Shown piece by piece: positions 44,978-53,574 of a stretch of DNA of 64,000 bases; position 1 is the stretch's first letter; every line of letters starts with the position of its first letter. The translations under genes and the position numbers were made by a program. Below the pieces are notes generated by a model, which worked only from the letters and a program-made list of their open reading frames with translations, was not told where the DNA came from and made no database searches. Source of the stretch: Streptomyces sp. NBC_01408. GTDB lineage: Bacteria > Actinomycetota > Actinomycetes > Streptomycetales > Streptomycetaceae. The stretch lies in assembly GCF_026340255.1 (NCBI RefSeq), contig NZ_JAPEPJ010000001.1:3093001-3157000 (forward strand), read 5' to 3'.

Positions 44978-47055
44978 GGTGCCTCCGCCGCTGCCAGGGC
45001 CGTGGCGACCTGGCTCACCGTGAGCCAGTGGCCCGGCGCCAGGACCTTCGCGACCTGCGGCGCGAAGGCGGGCGAGGAGACGACGACCTCGGCGGTCGGG
45101 CCGTCGGCGACGACCTCGCCGCCCGCCAGGATCACCACGCGGTGGGCCAGCTCGGCGGCCAGTTCCACGTCGTGCGTGGCCAGCACGATGGCGTGCCCCT
45201 CGGCCGCCAGGTCCCGCAGGATCCCGATCAGGCGGACCTTGGCGGCGTAGTCCAGGCCGCGGGTCGGCTCGTCGAGGAGGAGCAGCGCCGGGCGGCCGGT
45301 GAGGACCAGGGCCAGGGCCAGGGCCAGGCGCTGGCCCTCGGACAGGTCCCGGGGGTGGGTGTCGTCGGGGACGTCGGGGAGCAGGGCCGAGACCAGGTCC
45401 CGGCAGGTGCCGGGGGGCGCGCCCGCGTCGGAGTCGGCGGCGGTGCACTCGGCGGCCACCGTGTCGGCGTAGAGCAGGTCGCGGGGCTCCTGCGGGACCA
45501 GGCCGACGCGGCGGACCATCTCCGGCGGCGGGGTCCGGTGCGGGGCCCTGCCGCCGACGGTCACCTCGCCGGTGGCGGGGGCGACCGTGCCGACCAGGGC
45601 CGACAGCAGGGTGGACTTGCCGGCGCCGTTGCGGCCCATCAGGGCGATGGTCTCGCCGGGGGCCACGGCGAGGCTGATCCCGCGGAGGATTTCGGCGCGG
45701 CCGCGGCGTACGCCGAGGTTGTGGGCCTCGGCCACGCCCCTGCCGGGGGGTGTGGCGGGGGTGGGCTTGCTCCGGCGGAGCCACGCCGGTTCCCTGCCGG
45801 GGGTTGTGGCAGGGGTGGGCCTGCTCCGGCGAAGCCACGCGAAAAGGCCGGGGCGCGCCCCGCCGCCAGGGGCTCCGCCCCCGGACCCCCGCGCCTCAAA
45901 CGCCGGCGGGGCTGGATTTGGCTGGTGTGGTTCGGCCTCGGGCCTGTGCGCCTCAAGCGCCGACGGGGCTGGGTTTGGCTGGTGTGGACCGTCCCCTGAC
46001 CCCCGCGCTTCAAGCGTCGGCGGGGCTGGGTTGGGCTGGTCTTGTGCGTCCTGCGGGCTGGGGTGCACGGAGGGCACATCCAGCCTCGCCGGCGTTTGAG
46101 GCGCGGGGTCCGGGGCGGAGCCCTGGGAAGCGGCGGCGAGGGTCGGTACGGACGGTGGGGGCACGGGGTTCCCCGGGGCCGAAGCCGAAGCCGAAGCCGG
46201 GGTCGCCGGGGGCGAGGTTGGTGTGGCGGGGCCGGCGGCGGCCGACAGGCGGGAGCGGAGCGGCGCAGCCACCCGGCGGGCGTCGCGCACTGAGAGCGGC
46301 AGCGGGGACCAGCCCGCGAGGCGGCCCAGAGAGACCACCGGCGGGTGGACCGGGGAGACGGCCATGATCTCGGCCGGGGTTCCGAGCACGGGCGCCGAGC
46401 CCGGGGCGGGCAGGAGCAGCACCTGGTCGGCGTACTGGACCACCCGCTCCAGCCGGTGCTCCGCCATCAGGACGGTCGTGCCCAGGTCGTGGACCAGCCG
46501 CTGGAGGACCGCCAGGACCTCCTCGGCCGCCGCCGGGTCGAGCGCCGAGGTGGGCTCGTCCAGTACCAGGACCCGGGGGTGCGGGGTCAGGACCGAGCCG
46601 ATCGCGACCCGCTGCTGCTGCCCGCCCGACAGGGTGGCGATGGGGCGGTCGCGCAGCTCGTTCAGGCCCAGCAGGTCCAGGGTCTCCTCCACCCGGCGGC
46701 GCATCACCGCAGGTGGCAGGCCCAGGGACTCCATGCCGTAGGCGAGCTCGTCCTCCACCACGTCCGTCACGAAGTGCGCGAGGGGATCCTGGCCGACCGT
46801 GCCCACCACGTCCGCGAGCTCGCGCGGCTTGTGCGTACGGGTGTCCCGCCCGGCCACGGTCACCCGCCCGCGCAGGGTGCCGCCCGTGAAGTGCGGGACC
46901 AGCCCCGAGACCGTCCCCAGCAGGGTGGACTTGCCGACCCCGGACGGGCCGACCAGGAGCGTCAGCTCGCCCTCGGGGACCACCAGGTCGACGCCCTGGA
47001 GCGAAGGCCCGGCCGCGCCCTGGTAGGTGACCGACACCTGCTCGAAACGGATCAC
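44974..47055 (-). CDS. ECF transporter ATPase, fused EcfA1-EcfA2
   Basis: This 693-residue protein has two ABC ATPase domains in one chain. Domain 1 (~1-235) has Walker A GPSGVGKST, signature LSGGQQQR and Walker B VLVLDEPTSALD. Domain 2 (~465-690) has GRNGAGKST, signature LSEGQRLAL and LLLLDEPTRGLD. Between them is a long disordered linker (~265-460) rich in Pro and Ala that contains four copies of an interspersed DNA repeat. GTG 47055 overlaps the EcfT stop. It powers the importer. Confidence 0.93.
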   Translation of the reverse strand: MIRFEQVSVTYQGAAGPSLQGVDLVVPEGELTLLVGPSGVGKSTLLGTVSGLVPHFTGGTLRGRVTVAGRDTRTHKPRELADVVGTVGQDPLAHFVTDVVEDELAYGMESLGLPPAVMRRRVEETLDLLGLNELRDRPIATLSGGQQQRVAIGSVLTPHPRVLVLDEPTSALDPAAAEEVLAVLQRLVHDLGTTVLMAEHRLERVVQYADQVLLLPAPGSAPVLGTPAEIMAVSPVHPPVVSLGRLAGWSPLPLSVRDARRVAAPLRSRLSAAAGPATPTSPPATPASASASAPGNPVPPPSVPTLAAASQGSAPDPAPQTPARLDVPSVHPSPQDAQDQPNPAPPTLEARGSGDGPHQPNPAPSALEAHRPEAEPHQPNPAPPAFEARGSGGGAPGGGARPGLFAWLRRSRPTPATTPGREPAWLRRSKPTPATPPGRGVAEAHNLGVRRGRAEILRGISLAVAPGETIALMGRNGAGKSTLLSALVGTVAPATGEVTVGGRAPHRTPPPEMVRRVGLVPQEPRDLLYADTVAAECTAADSDAGAPPGTCRDLVSALLPDVPDDTHPRDLSEGQRLALALALVLTGRPALLLLDEPTRGLDYAAKVRLIGILRDLAAEGHAIVLATHDVELAAELAHRVVILAGGEVVADGPTAEVVVSSPAFAPQVAKVLAPGHWLTVSQVATALAAAEAP
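45891..46106. repeat. Cluster of four interspersed repeats inside ecfA linker
   Basis: Copies at 45891-45915, 45948-45973 and 46005-46030 (plus orientation) and 46081-46106 (reverse) share the core CTCAAACGCCGGCGGGGCTG with few changes. Translated on the minus strand they give the repeated PNPAPPAFEARGSG-type linker. Confidence 0.85.
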
Positions 47056-48572
47056 TGCGAAGCCTCCTTGGGCGGTACGGGTGCCACGAAGGCGGGAAGC
47101 AGGCCGATCAGGATCGCGGCCGCCGGCCACAGCGGCAGCTCGGGGGCGACCAACGGGACCACGCCCGGCCGCAGCCCGTCCGGGTCGACGCCGGCGAACC
47201 AGATGGTGAGGGCGGCGACGGCCGCGCCCGAACCGGACACCAGCCAGGCCCGCGCCCCCCAGCGGTCGGGCCGGTAGCGGGTGCGGATGCTGCGCCGGCC
47301 GCCGAGCCGCAGCCCGGCCAGGGCCAGCACTACGCCGATGCCGAGCACGGGCAGCCCGTACGCGGCGCCCTGCGCGGCGAGCAGCCCGTACGTGCCCGCG
47401 CACATGCCGAGCAGACCGCCGAGGGTGAGGACGTTGGTGGTGTGCCGGACGGCGGGCGGGACCTGCGCGGTACGGCCGTAGCCGCGGGCGTCCATGGAGG
47501 CGGCGATCGCCACGGAACGTTCGAGGGCGCCCTCCAGGACCGGCAGGCCGATCTGGAGGACGGCCTTCACCCCGCCGGTGGGGCGGCCGCGCAACCGGCG
47601 GGCGGTCCGCAGCCGGACGACGTCGGCGACCATGTTCGGCGCGAAGGTCATGGCCACGACGACCGCGACCCCGGCCTCGTAGAGGGCCGCCGGGAGGGAC
47701 TTGAGGAGGCGGGCCGGGTTCGCGAGGGCGTTCGCGGCGCCGACGCAGATGAGGAGGGTGGCCAGCTTGGCGCCGTCGTAGAAGGCGAAGACCAGCTGCT
47801 CGGCGGTGACCCGGCCGCCGAAGCGGATGCCCTGGGCCCAGGCGGGGAGCGGTACTTCGGGGAGGGTGAAGAGGGTGTGCGAGCCGGGGATGGGCGAGCC
47901 GAGCAGCATGGAGAAGACCAGGCGCAGGCCGATCACGACGAGGCCGAGCTTGACGAAGGCGCCGTAGGAACGGGCCCAGGGGGCGTCCGTGCGGCGGGCC
48001 GCGACGACGTAGCCGGCGACGCCGACGATCAGGCCGAGGAGGAGTGGGTTGGTGGTGCGGGAGGCGGCGGTGGCCAGCCCGAGGGCCCACAGCCACCAGG
48101 CGCCGGCGTGCAGGGCGTTCGCGCGGGTCGCCTCCGGCGGGGTGTACGGGGTCCCGTGCGCGGGGCCGGGTCGCCTCCGGCGGGGCGGGGGTACGTCGCC
48201 GTGCGGGGTCGCCTCCGGCGGGGTGTACGGGGCCCCGTGCGCGGGGCCGGGCCGCGCGGGCCGCCTCCGGCGGGTGGCCCCGGCGGCGGCAGGGTCCGGA
48301 GTTCCCGCGTGCGCGGCGGGTGCCGTGCCGTCGGCTGTCGTGTGGGCGTGGGCCGGCGCCCCGGCGTGAGCGTCCGCTGCTCCCGTGGCGGGGGCTGCCT
48401 CGGGGTGGGTCGGGGCGGCGGGCGTCGCGCCCGTGTGGGCGGGGGCCGGGGATGCGCCGTGCCCGGCGGCGGTCGCGCTGTCGGCTGCCGCCCCGCCCTG
48501 GGCGCCAGCCGCCCCAGGGGCGGTGGCGGGTGTGGCTGGGGCTGGGGTGTCGGGGGTGGGGTGGGGGGTCAT
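47052..48572 (-). CDS. ECF transporter transmembrane component EcfT
   Basis: This 506-residue protein couples the ATPases to the S component. The C-terminal ~350 residues are the EcfT fold with several helices and the coupling motifs ARRLRGRPTGG and MDARGYGR. The first ~155 residues are a hydrophilic Pro/Ala/His-rich extension with an in-frame 81-bp repeat (PGPAHGAPYTPPEAT and PGPAHGTPYTPPEAT), unusual for EcfT. ATG 48572 overlaps the preceding stop (ATGA). Confidence 0.9.
   Translation of the reverse strand: MTPHPTPDTPAPATPATAPGAAGAQGGAAADSATAAGHGASPAPAHTGATPAAPTHPEAAPATGAADAHAGAPAHAHTTADGTAPAAHAGTPDPAAAGATRRRRPARPGPAHGAPYTPPEATPHGDVPPPRRRRPGPAHGTPYTPPEATRANALHAGAWWLWALGLATAASRTTNPLLLGLIVGVAGYVVAARRTDAPWARSYGAFVKLGLVVIGLRLVFSMLLGSPIPGSHTLFTLPEVPLPAWAQGIRFGGRVTAEQLVFAFYDGAKLATLLICVGAANALANPARLLKSLPAALYEAGVAVVVAMTFAPNMVADVVRLRTARRLRGRPTGGVKAVLQIGLPVLEGALERSVAIAASMDARGYGRTAQVPPAVRHTTNVLTLGGLLGMCAGTYGLLAAQGAAYGLPVLGIGVVLALAGLRLGGRRSIRTRYRPDRWGARAWLVSGSGAAVAALTIWFAGVDPDGLRPGVVPLVAPELPLWPAAAILIGLLPAFVAPVPPKEASQ
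48127..48288. repeat. Two 81-bp in-frame repeats in ecfT
   Basis: Similar GTCGCCTCCGGCGGGGTGTACGGGG-type units begin at 48127 and 48208; the 81-bp period equals 27 codons. A third partial unit follows. Confidence 0.7.
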
Positions 48573-49252
48573 CGGGTGCGGCGGCGGGACTGCCAGGCGG
48601 CGGCTGCGGCCAGGGCCGCGAGGGCCGCGATGCCGGCCAGCAGGCCCGCCGACGGGCCGCCGTCCTCGGCTGCGGGCTTGCCCCCGGACTCGGCTGCGGG
48701 CTCGGCCCCCGGCTTGGGTTCCGCGTTCGGGTCGGGGGCGGTGACCTGGTCGCCGCAGCCCAGCTTCGGGTAGCCCGAGATGGCGCACAGCAGGGCCGCG
48801 CTGTTGTAGCGCAGCGGCTTCGCGACCGAGGCCAGGGCCTCGGCCGCCGTGGCCTCCGGCGGGACCTGCGCGCAGGCCGTGCGCGGGGACTCCTGCGGTG
48901 GGGCGTCGCCCGACGGGGCGTCCTGCGGGACGCCGTGGTCGATGACCAGCGCCACCCGCTTGCGGCCCGCCACCGGGGCGGTCGCCCCGCAGACGGCTTC
49001 GAAGTCGGCCGCGGCGCGCGGCTGGGCCGCCTGGTCCGCCGCGTCCTTGCTCACCGCGAAGCGGAAGCCCTGGACGGCGCCGTCCGCGGGCCGGGCCATC
49101 GAGGGGCCCTGGGTGGCGTACGACCACTGGCCGCCGGCCGCGCCGTCCCAGAACGACCAGTAGCGGTAGCCGGCCGCCAGCGCCGGCGTGGCGGCCAGCA
49201 GGGCCAGGACGAACCCGAGGGCGAGGGCCACGGCGGGCAGGCGGCGGCGCAT
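48569..49252 (-). CDS. Secreted, membrane-anchored protein of the B12 operon
   Basis: This 227-residue protein has a signal peptide (residues ~1-26, LPAVALALGFVLALLAATPALAA). A globular part begins GYRYWSFWDGAAGGQWSYATQGPSM and contains four cysteines. A Pro/Ala/Glu linker leads to a C-terminal membrane helix (SAGLLAGIAALAALAAAAAW) ending QSRRRTR. The start overlaps the stop of the toroid gene (TGATG). It probably faces outward and could hand a corrinoid to the importer. No family is firmly recognised. Confidence 0.75.
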   Translation of the reverse strand: MRRRLPAVALALGFVLALLAATPALAAGYRYWSFWDGAAGGQWSYATQGPSMARPADGAVQGFRFAVSKDAADQAAQPRAAADFEAVCGATAPVAGRKRVALVIDHGVPQDAPSGDAPPQESPRTACAQVPPEATAAEALASVAKPLRYNSAALLCAISGYPKLGCGDQVTAPDPNAEPKPGAEPAAESGGKPAAEDGGPSAGLLAGIAALAALAAAAAWQSRRRTR

Positions 49253-50502
49253 CAGAGCTGGTTCTTCTTCCGGCGGCCGCTCAGCAGGATGCCGATGCCC
49301 ACGCCGGCCGCGGCGCCCGCACCGATGATCCACCAGATGTTCTGGCCGCCCGAGGGCTTGTCCTTCTCTCCGTCCACCTCGGTGGCGGCCGTGTCGGGGC
49401 CCTGCGGGGCGGGACCCGTCGCGTTCAGCGCGGCCACGAGGTCGGTGCCGCCGAAGGACTTCGGGTCCGTGCCCGTCGCGTGCGCGGCCAGGATCAGGGT
49501 GCCGAGACCCGCCGGGCTGCCCTTCGACCACTCGGCCGAGTTCGCCTTGAGCCACTCCAGCGCGCCCGCCGCCGACTGCTTGTGCCCGGCCGCGGCCAGG
49601 GCGATCACCGCGTCGGCGGTGTTGCCGGTGTCCGGGGTCGGCTGGTCCGCGCCCGGGGTGACGGCCGTGAGGTGGCCGTCCTTCTTGAGGGCCTCGGCCA
49701 GGTAGCCGACCGCGCCCTGGGCGGCCGCCCCGGGGTCGGTGGCGCCCGCCGGGCAGGCCAGCGCCGTCGCCGGGGTGTCCGCGGCGGACGGGACGACGAC
49801 CGCGCCCTTGCCGAGGCCGGCCAGCGCCGCGGCGGCCGTCGCGTCGGCGTTGGCGAGCAGCTTCCCGTCGACCGGCTGGTAGGCGAAGGCGCCGCGGTCG
49901 GCGGCCGGCTCGGCCGAGCAGCCCAGCTGGAAGGGGAGCAGCCCCTCGTACGCGGACTTGCCCGCCTTCGACCTGACCTCGGCCGGCTTCTCGCCCGCCA
50001 CGGCCAGCGCGCTGATCACCAGGGCGGTGGAGTTGGCCTCGCTCGGGCTGCCGGGCACGTAGGCCCAGCCGCCGTCCTCGTTCTGGACGGACTTCAGCCA
50101 GTCCACGCCCTTCTTGACGACCTCGTCGTGGCCGCCGAGCGCCTTCAGGGCCTGCACGGCCACGGCGGTGGCGTTCGTGTCGTACATCGTCGTCGCCTCG
50201 CACTGCGCGGCGGCGTCGGCGCGGAAGGAGGCGAAACCGCCGTTCGCGCACTGCTGGCCGGTCAGCCAGTCCACGGCCTGCGCGGCGGGCTTGACGCCGA
50301 CGGTGTCCTGGGCGAGCAGCGCGACGGACTGCCGCCACACGCCGTCGTAGGTCGGGTCGTTCTTGCCGAACAGGCCGGAGGGGATGACCGGCGGCGCGGA
50401 GGGGGAGGCGGGCGGCGCGGTGTCGGCGAGGGCTGCGGGGGCGGCGCCCACGCAGAGCACGGCGGAGGCGGCGAGCGCGGCGGCGCTGCGGCGGACGATC
50501 AT
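49252..50502 (-). CDS. Membrane-anchored alpha/alpha-toroid protein (prenyltransferase/squalene-oxidase repeat)
   Basis: This 416-residue exported protein has a signal peptide (~1-26, ASAVLCVGAAPAALA). Toroid repeats follow: QQCANGGFASF, VQNEDGGWAYVPGSPSEANSTALVISALA, GNTADAVIALAAAGH. A C-terminal membrane helix (NIWWIIGAGAAAGVGIGILL) and RRKK end complete it. The fold is that of the alpha domain of intrinsic factor and transcobalamin, which bind B12 in animals. Its place as first gene behind a cobalamin riboswitch and before an ECF importer makes extracellular corrinoid capture a reasonable inference. Confidence 0.82.
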   Translation of the reverse strand: MIVRRSAAALAASAVLCVGAAPAALADTAPPASPSAPPVIPSGLFGKNDPTYDGVWRQSVALLAQDTVGVKPAAQAVDWLTGQQCANGGFASFRADAAAQCEATTMYDTNATAVAVQALKALGGHDEVVKKGVDWLKSVQNEDGGWAYVPGSPSEANSTALVISALAVAGEKPAEVRSKAGKSAYEGLLPFQLGCSAEPAADRGAFAYQPVDGKLLANADATAAAALAGLGKGAVVVPSAADTPATALACPAGATDPGAAAQGAVGYLAEALKKDGHLTAVTPGADQPTPDTGNTADAVIALAAAGHKQSAAGALEWLKANSAEWSKGSPAGLGTLILAAHATGTDPKSFGGTDLVAALNATGPAPQGPDTAATEVDGEKDKPSGGQNIWWIIGAGAAAGVGIGILLSGRRKKNQL

Positions 50503-50629
50503 GGGGGCGGGTGCCTCTCCTGCTGGGGATCCGGAGGGCAGGCACGCTCAGGCACCGGGCTCCGGCTCCGTTTACCTCGACGGTGCCGGCCGCCGGAGGA
50601 CCCGGCGGCGCGAGCCGCGCACTTCCATA

Positions 50630-50735
50630 CGGGGCATTCCGACTCCCCGCCCGGGCGGTGCCGGGAGCGGGTCACGGTTGCGGGTCAGCGCCGGATTCGC
50701 ACCGGCTTCCCCCCGAACGGAAGTGTGGACGACGG
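50630..50735 (-). ncRNA. Cobalamin riboswitch
   Basis: On the minus strand the core GAAGCCGGTGCGAATCCGGC, then GCTGACCCGCAACCGTGA, is the conserved AdoCbl-box core. GAGTCGGAATGCC downstream supplies the closing strand. It lies about 130 nt before the toroid gene, so B12 should repress the five-gene ECF operon. Confidence 0.93.
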
Positions 50736-50816
50736 CCTCACTGTACCGGCCCGTAGCCCGCGCGCCCGGGGGCGCCGGAGGCCGGAGCCCTTACCGGCGG
50801 TACTGCCCGAGTTGCG

Positions 50817-51938
50817 TCACAGCGCCCGGTACGTGACCGGGTCGGTGCCCGGGACCGCCTCCGCGCGGCCCTGTTTCACCAGGCGCCGCAGATGGGCCTC
50901 GGCTTCGGAGACGGCGATGTTGCGGGAGCCGTACGGGATCTGCTCCCAGGGCCGGTTCCACTCCATCCGCTCCGCCAGCGCCCACGGGGTCAGCGGCTCG
51001 GCGAGCAGCGCCCACAGCCCCGTCAGCCGCTCCTCGTGGTGGTCCAGCAGCTCCCGGACACGGGCGGGTGCGTCGGTGAAGGCGTACTGGTGGGCGGGGA
51101 GCACCTCGGCCGGGCCCAGCCGCCCGATGCGCTCCAGGGAGTCGAGGTAGTCGCCGAGCGGATCGGTGACCCGGGTGTCCTCCGGGGCCTCGTACAGGCC
51201 GATGTGCGGGGAGATCCCGGGCAGCAGGTGGTCGCCGGAGAAGAGGCGGCCGTTGCCGGGGAGGTTCGCCGGGTGGGCCTCCTCCAGGTGCAGGCAGACG
51301 TGGCCGGGGGTGTGGCCGGGGGTCCAGATCGCGCGCAGTCGGCGTCCGGCGAGGGGGAGCAGCTCGGCGGGGACGATCTCCCGGTCGGGGACGGCGGCGC
51401 GCAGCCCGGGCAGGGTGCGCATGCGGCCGCTCGCGCGGGCGGCGCGCAGCGGGGCGATGTGTTCCTCGGGGGCTCCGGCGGCGGCGAGCTTCCCGCTCAT
51501 GTAGTCGAACCAGACGCCGGGTTCGGCGGCGCGGGTCCGCACGACGACCTCGGTGTCGGCGGCGTGCATGGCGATCCAGGCGCCGGAGGCCTCCCGGACC
51601 CGGCCGGACAGGCCGTGGTGGTCGGGGTGGTGGTGGGTGATGACCACGCCGTGGACGTCGGTGACCGCGGTGCCGAGGGCGGCGAGGCCGGCGACGAGGG
51701 TGTCCCAGGACTCGGGGTCGTCCCAGCCGGTGTCGACGAGGACCGGGCCGCGGTCGGTGTCGAGGACGTGGACGAGGGTGTGCCCGAGCGGGTTGTCGGG
51801 GATGGGGACCTTGATGCCCCACACGCCTCCGCCGTGGTCGGTGACCTGTGGTGTCACGTGTGACGTGTCCTTTGACGTGTCCGCCGGCCTGTCCCTTGGC
51901 CTGTCCTCTGGCCTGTCCTCTGACGTGTCCCCTGGCAT
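50817..51938 (-). CDS. MBL-fold metallo-hydrolase
   Basis: This 373-residue enzyme has the metallo-beta-lactamase fold. Metal ligands are THHHPDHHG (102-109), TPGHTPGHVCLHL and LFSGDHLL, with a later His in AHQYAF. A C-terminal winged-helix-like tail (SEAEAHLRRLVKQGRAEAV) is typical of the GloB-like/LACTB2 branch. The first ~28 residues are DR/DT-rich and encoded by a 12-bp repeat. Start ATG 51938 with AGGGGAG. A KstR-like site lies 22 bp upstream, suggesting a role as thioesterase or lactonase in the same pathway. Confidence 0.85.
   Translation of the reverse strand: MPGDTSEDRPEDRPRDRPADTSKDTSHVTPQVTDHGGGVWGIKVPIPDNPLGHTLVHVLDTDRGPVLVDTGWDDPESWDTLVAGLAALGTAVTDVHGVVITHHHPDHHGLSGRVREASGAWIAMHAADTEVVVRTRAAEPGVWFDYMSGKLAAAGAPEEHIAPLRAARASGRMRTLPGLRAAVPDREIVPAELLPLAGRRLRAIWTPGHTPGHVCLHLEEAHPANLPGNGRLFSGDHLLPGISPHIGLYEAPEDTRVTDPLGDYLDSLERIGRLGPAEVLPAHQYAFTDAPARVRELLDHHEERLTGLWALLAEPLTPWALAERMEWNRPWEQIPYGSRNIAVSEAEAHLRRLVKQGRAEAVPGTDPVTYRAL
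51862..51935. repeat. Imperfect 12-bp tandem repeats at the MBL N-terminus
   Basis: About six units of TCTGGCCTGTCC-like sequence encode the acidic/basic N-terminal DTSEDRPEDRPRDRPADTSK. Confidence 0.75.
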
Positions 51939-51959
51939 GAGGCTCCCCTGTCCGCTGAC

Positions 51960-51973
51960 GAGAACTTGTTTCA
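51960..51973. promoter_or_regulatory. KstR-like operator, MBL promoter
   Basis: GAGAACTTGTTTCA matches TnnAACnnGTTnnA at all specified positions but the first. It lies 22 bp upstream of the MBL start. Confidence 0.6.
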
Positions 51974-52063
51974 GTAGTAGCCCAAGTCGACCACTCTCAG
52001 GGCTTTCTGACTAGTCGTTGGATCTTCTCGTCTGTTCCGTCCCGGCCGTGGACTCCTCTAACT

Positions 52064-52081
52064 AGAACTGGTATCAGTTCT
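52064..52081. promoter_or_regulatory. KstR-like operator, aldehyde dehydrogenase promoter
   Basis: AGAACTGGTATCAGTTCT is a perfect 18-bp palindrome. With the preceding T it gives TAGAACTGGTATCA, of the same type as the thiolase site. It lies 30 bp before the gene. Confidence 0.65.
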
Positions 52082-52110
52082 GCAACGCCAAGCCGCAGGA
52101 GGCCTCAGCC

Positions 52111-53574
52111 ATGACCGAGCTCGTGGAACACGGACAACTGTTCATCGGCGGTGAGTGGACGGATCCGCTGGGCACCGACACGATCCGGATCGTCTCCCCC
52201 CACACCGAGCAGGTCATCGGCTCCGTCCCGCACGCATCGAAGGCCGACGTCGACCGGGCCGTGGCGGTGGCCCGCAAGGCCTTCGACACCGGGCCGTGGC
52301 CCCGGATGACCCTGGACGAGCGGATCGCCGTCGTCACCCGGATCAAGGACGCCATCGCCGTCCGGCACGAGGAGATCGCCCGCTCGATCAGCTCCCAGAA
52401 CGGATCCCCGTACTCCTGGAGCATCCTCGCCCAGGCGCTGGGCCCGATGATGGTCTACGACGCCGCGATCACCGTCGCGCGCTCCTTCCCCTACGAGGAG
52501 CACCGCCAGGGCGTGCTCGGCCCGATCCTCGTCCGCCGGGAGCCGGTCGGCGTCGTCGTGGCCGTCATCCCGTGGAACGTCCCGCAGTTCGTGGCCGCCG
52601 CCAAGCTCGCGCCCGCGCTGCTCACCGGGTCGACGGTGATCCTCAAGCCCTCGCCGGAGTCCCCGCTCGACTCCTACATCCTCGCCGACATCGCCCGTGA
52701 GGCCGGGCTGCCCGAGGGCGTGCTGTCGATCCTGCCCGCCGACCGCGAGGTCAGCGAGTACCTGGTCGGGCACCCCGGCGTCGACAAGGTGGCCTTCACC
52801 GGCTCGGTCGCCGCGGGCAAGCGCGTGATGGAGGTCGCCGCGCGCAACCTCACCCGCGTCACCCTCGAACTCGGCGGCAAGTCGGCCGCCGTGATCCTGC
52901 CCGACGCCGACCTCGACACCACCATCGCCGGGATCGTCCCCGCGGCCTGGATGAACAACGGCCAGGCGTGCGTGGCCCAGACCCGCGTGCTCGCCCCGCG
53001 CAGCCGCTACGAGGAGGTGGCCGAGGCGCTCGCCGCGGCGGCCGGGGCGCTGGTGGTCGGCGACCCGCTGGACCCGGCGACGCAGCTCGGGCCGCTGGTG
53101 GCCAAGCGGCAGCAGCAGCGGTCGCTGGACTACATCCGCATCGGCCAGGAGGAAGGCGCGAAGGTCCTGGCGGGCGGCGGCCGCCCGGCGGGCCTGGAGC
53201 AGGGCTGGTACGTCGAGCCCACCCTCTTCGGCGACGTGGACAACTCCATGCGGATCGCCCGGGAGGAGATCTTCGGCCCGGTCGTCTGCCTGATCCCCTA
53301 CGGGGACGAGGCGGAGGCGCTGCGGGTGGCCAACGACTCTGAGTTCGGCCTGAGCGGCAGCGTGTGGACCGGCGACGTCGGGCACGGCATCGACTTCGCC
53401 AGGCAGGTGCGCACCGGAACCTTCAACGTGAACACCTTCAGCCTGGACATGCTGGGGCCGTTCGGCGGCTACAAGAACAGCGGGCTGGGGCGGGAGTTCG
53501 GGCCGGAGGGGCTGAGCGAGTACCTGGAGCACAAGATGATCCACCTCCCGGCCGGATACGCGGCGGGTGCCTGA
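52111..53574 (+). CDS. Aldehyde dehydrogenase
   Basis: This 487-residue NAD(P)-dependent aldehyde dehydrogenase has catalytic Glu253 (TLELGGKSAA) and nucleophile Cys287 (NNGQACVAQTR), plus the cofactor motifs VIPWNVPQF and FTGSVAAGKRV. EEIFGPVVCLIPY near the C-terminus is typical. It oxidises an aldehyde to the acid. Co-regulation and its ferredoxin neighbour suggest it handles the aldehyde made by P450 oxidation of a steroid or terpenoid side chain. The next start overlaps its stop (TGATG). Confidence 0.93.
   Translation: MTELVEHGQLFIGGEWTDPLGTDTIRIVSPHTEQVIGSVPHASKADVDRAVAVARKAFDTGPWPRMTLDERIAVVTRIKDAIAVRHEEIARSISSQNGSPYSWSILAQALGPMMVYDAAITVARSFPYEEHRQGVLGPILVRREPVGVVVAVIPWNVPQFVAAAKLAPALLTGSTVILKPSPESPLDSYILADIAREAGLPEGVLSILPADREVSEYLVGHPGVDKVAFTGSVAAGKRVMEVAARNLTRVTLELGGKSAAVILPDADLDTTIAGIVPAAWMNNGQACVAQTRVLAPRSRYEEVAEALAAAAGALVVGDPLDPATQLGPLVAKRQQQRSLDYIRIGQEEGAKVLAGGGRPAGLEQGWYVEPTLFGDVDNSMRIAREEIFGPVVCLIPYGDEAEALRVANDSEFGLSGSVWTGDVGHGIDFARQVRTGTFNVNTFSLDMLGPFGGYKNSGLGREFGPEGLSEYLEHKMIHLPAGYAAGA

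Noticed and set aside
47056..48096. N-terminal extension of the fused EcfA to a much longer protein
   Set aside because: The upstream part overlaps ecfT in another frame and is Arg/Pro-rich; GTG 47055 gives the normal ABC start and a 4-bp overlap.
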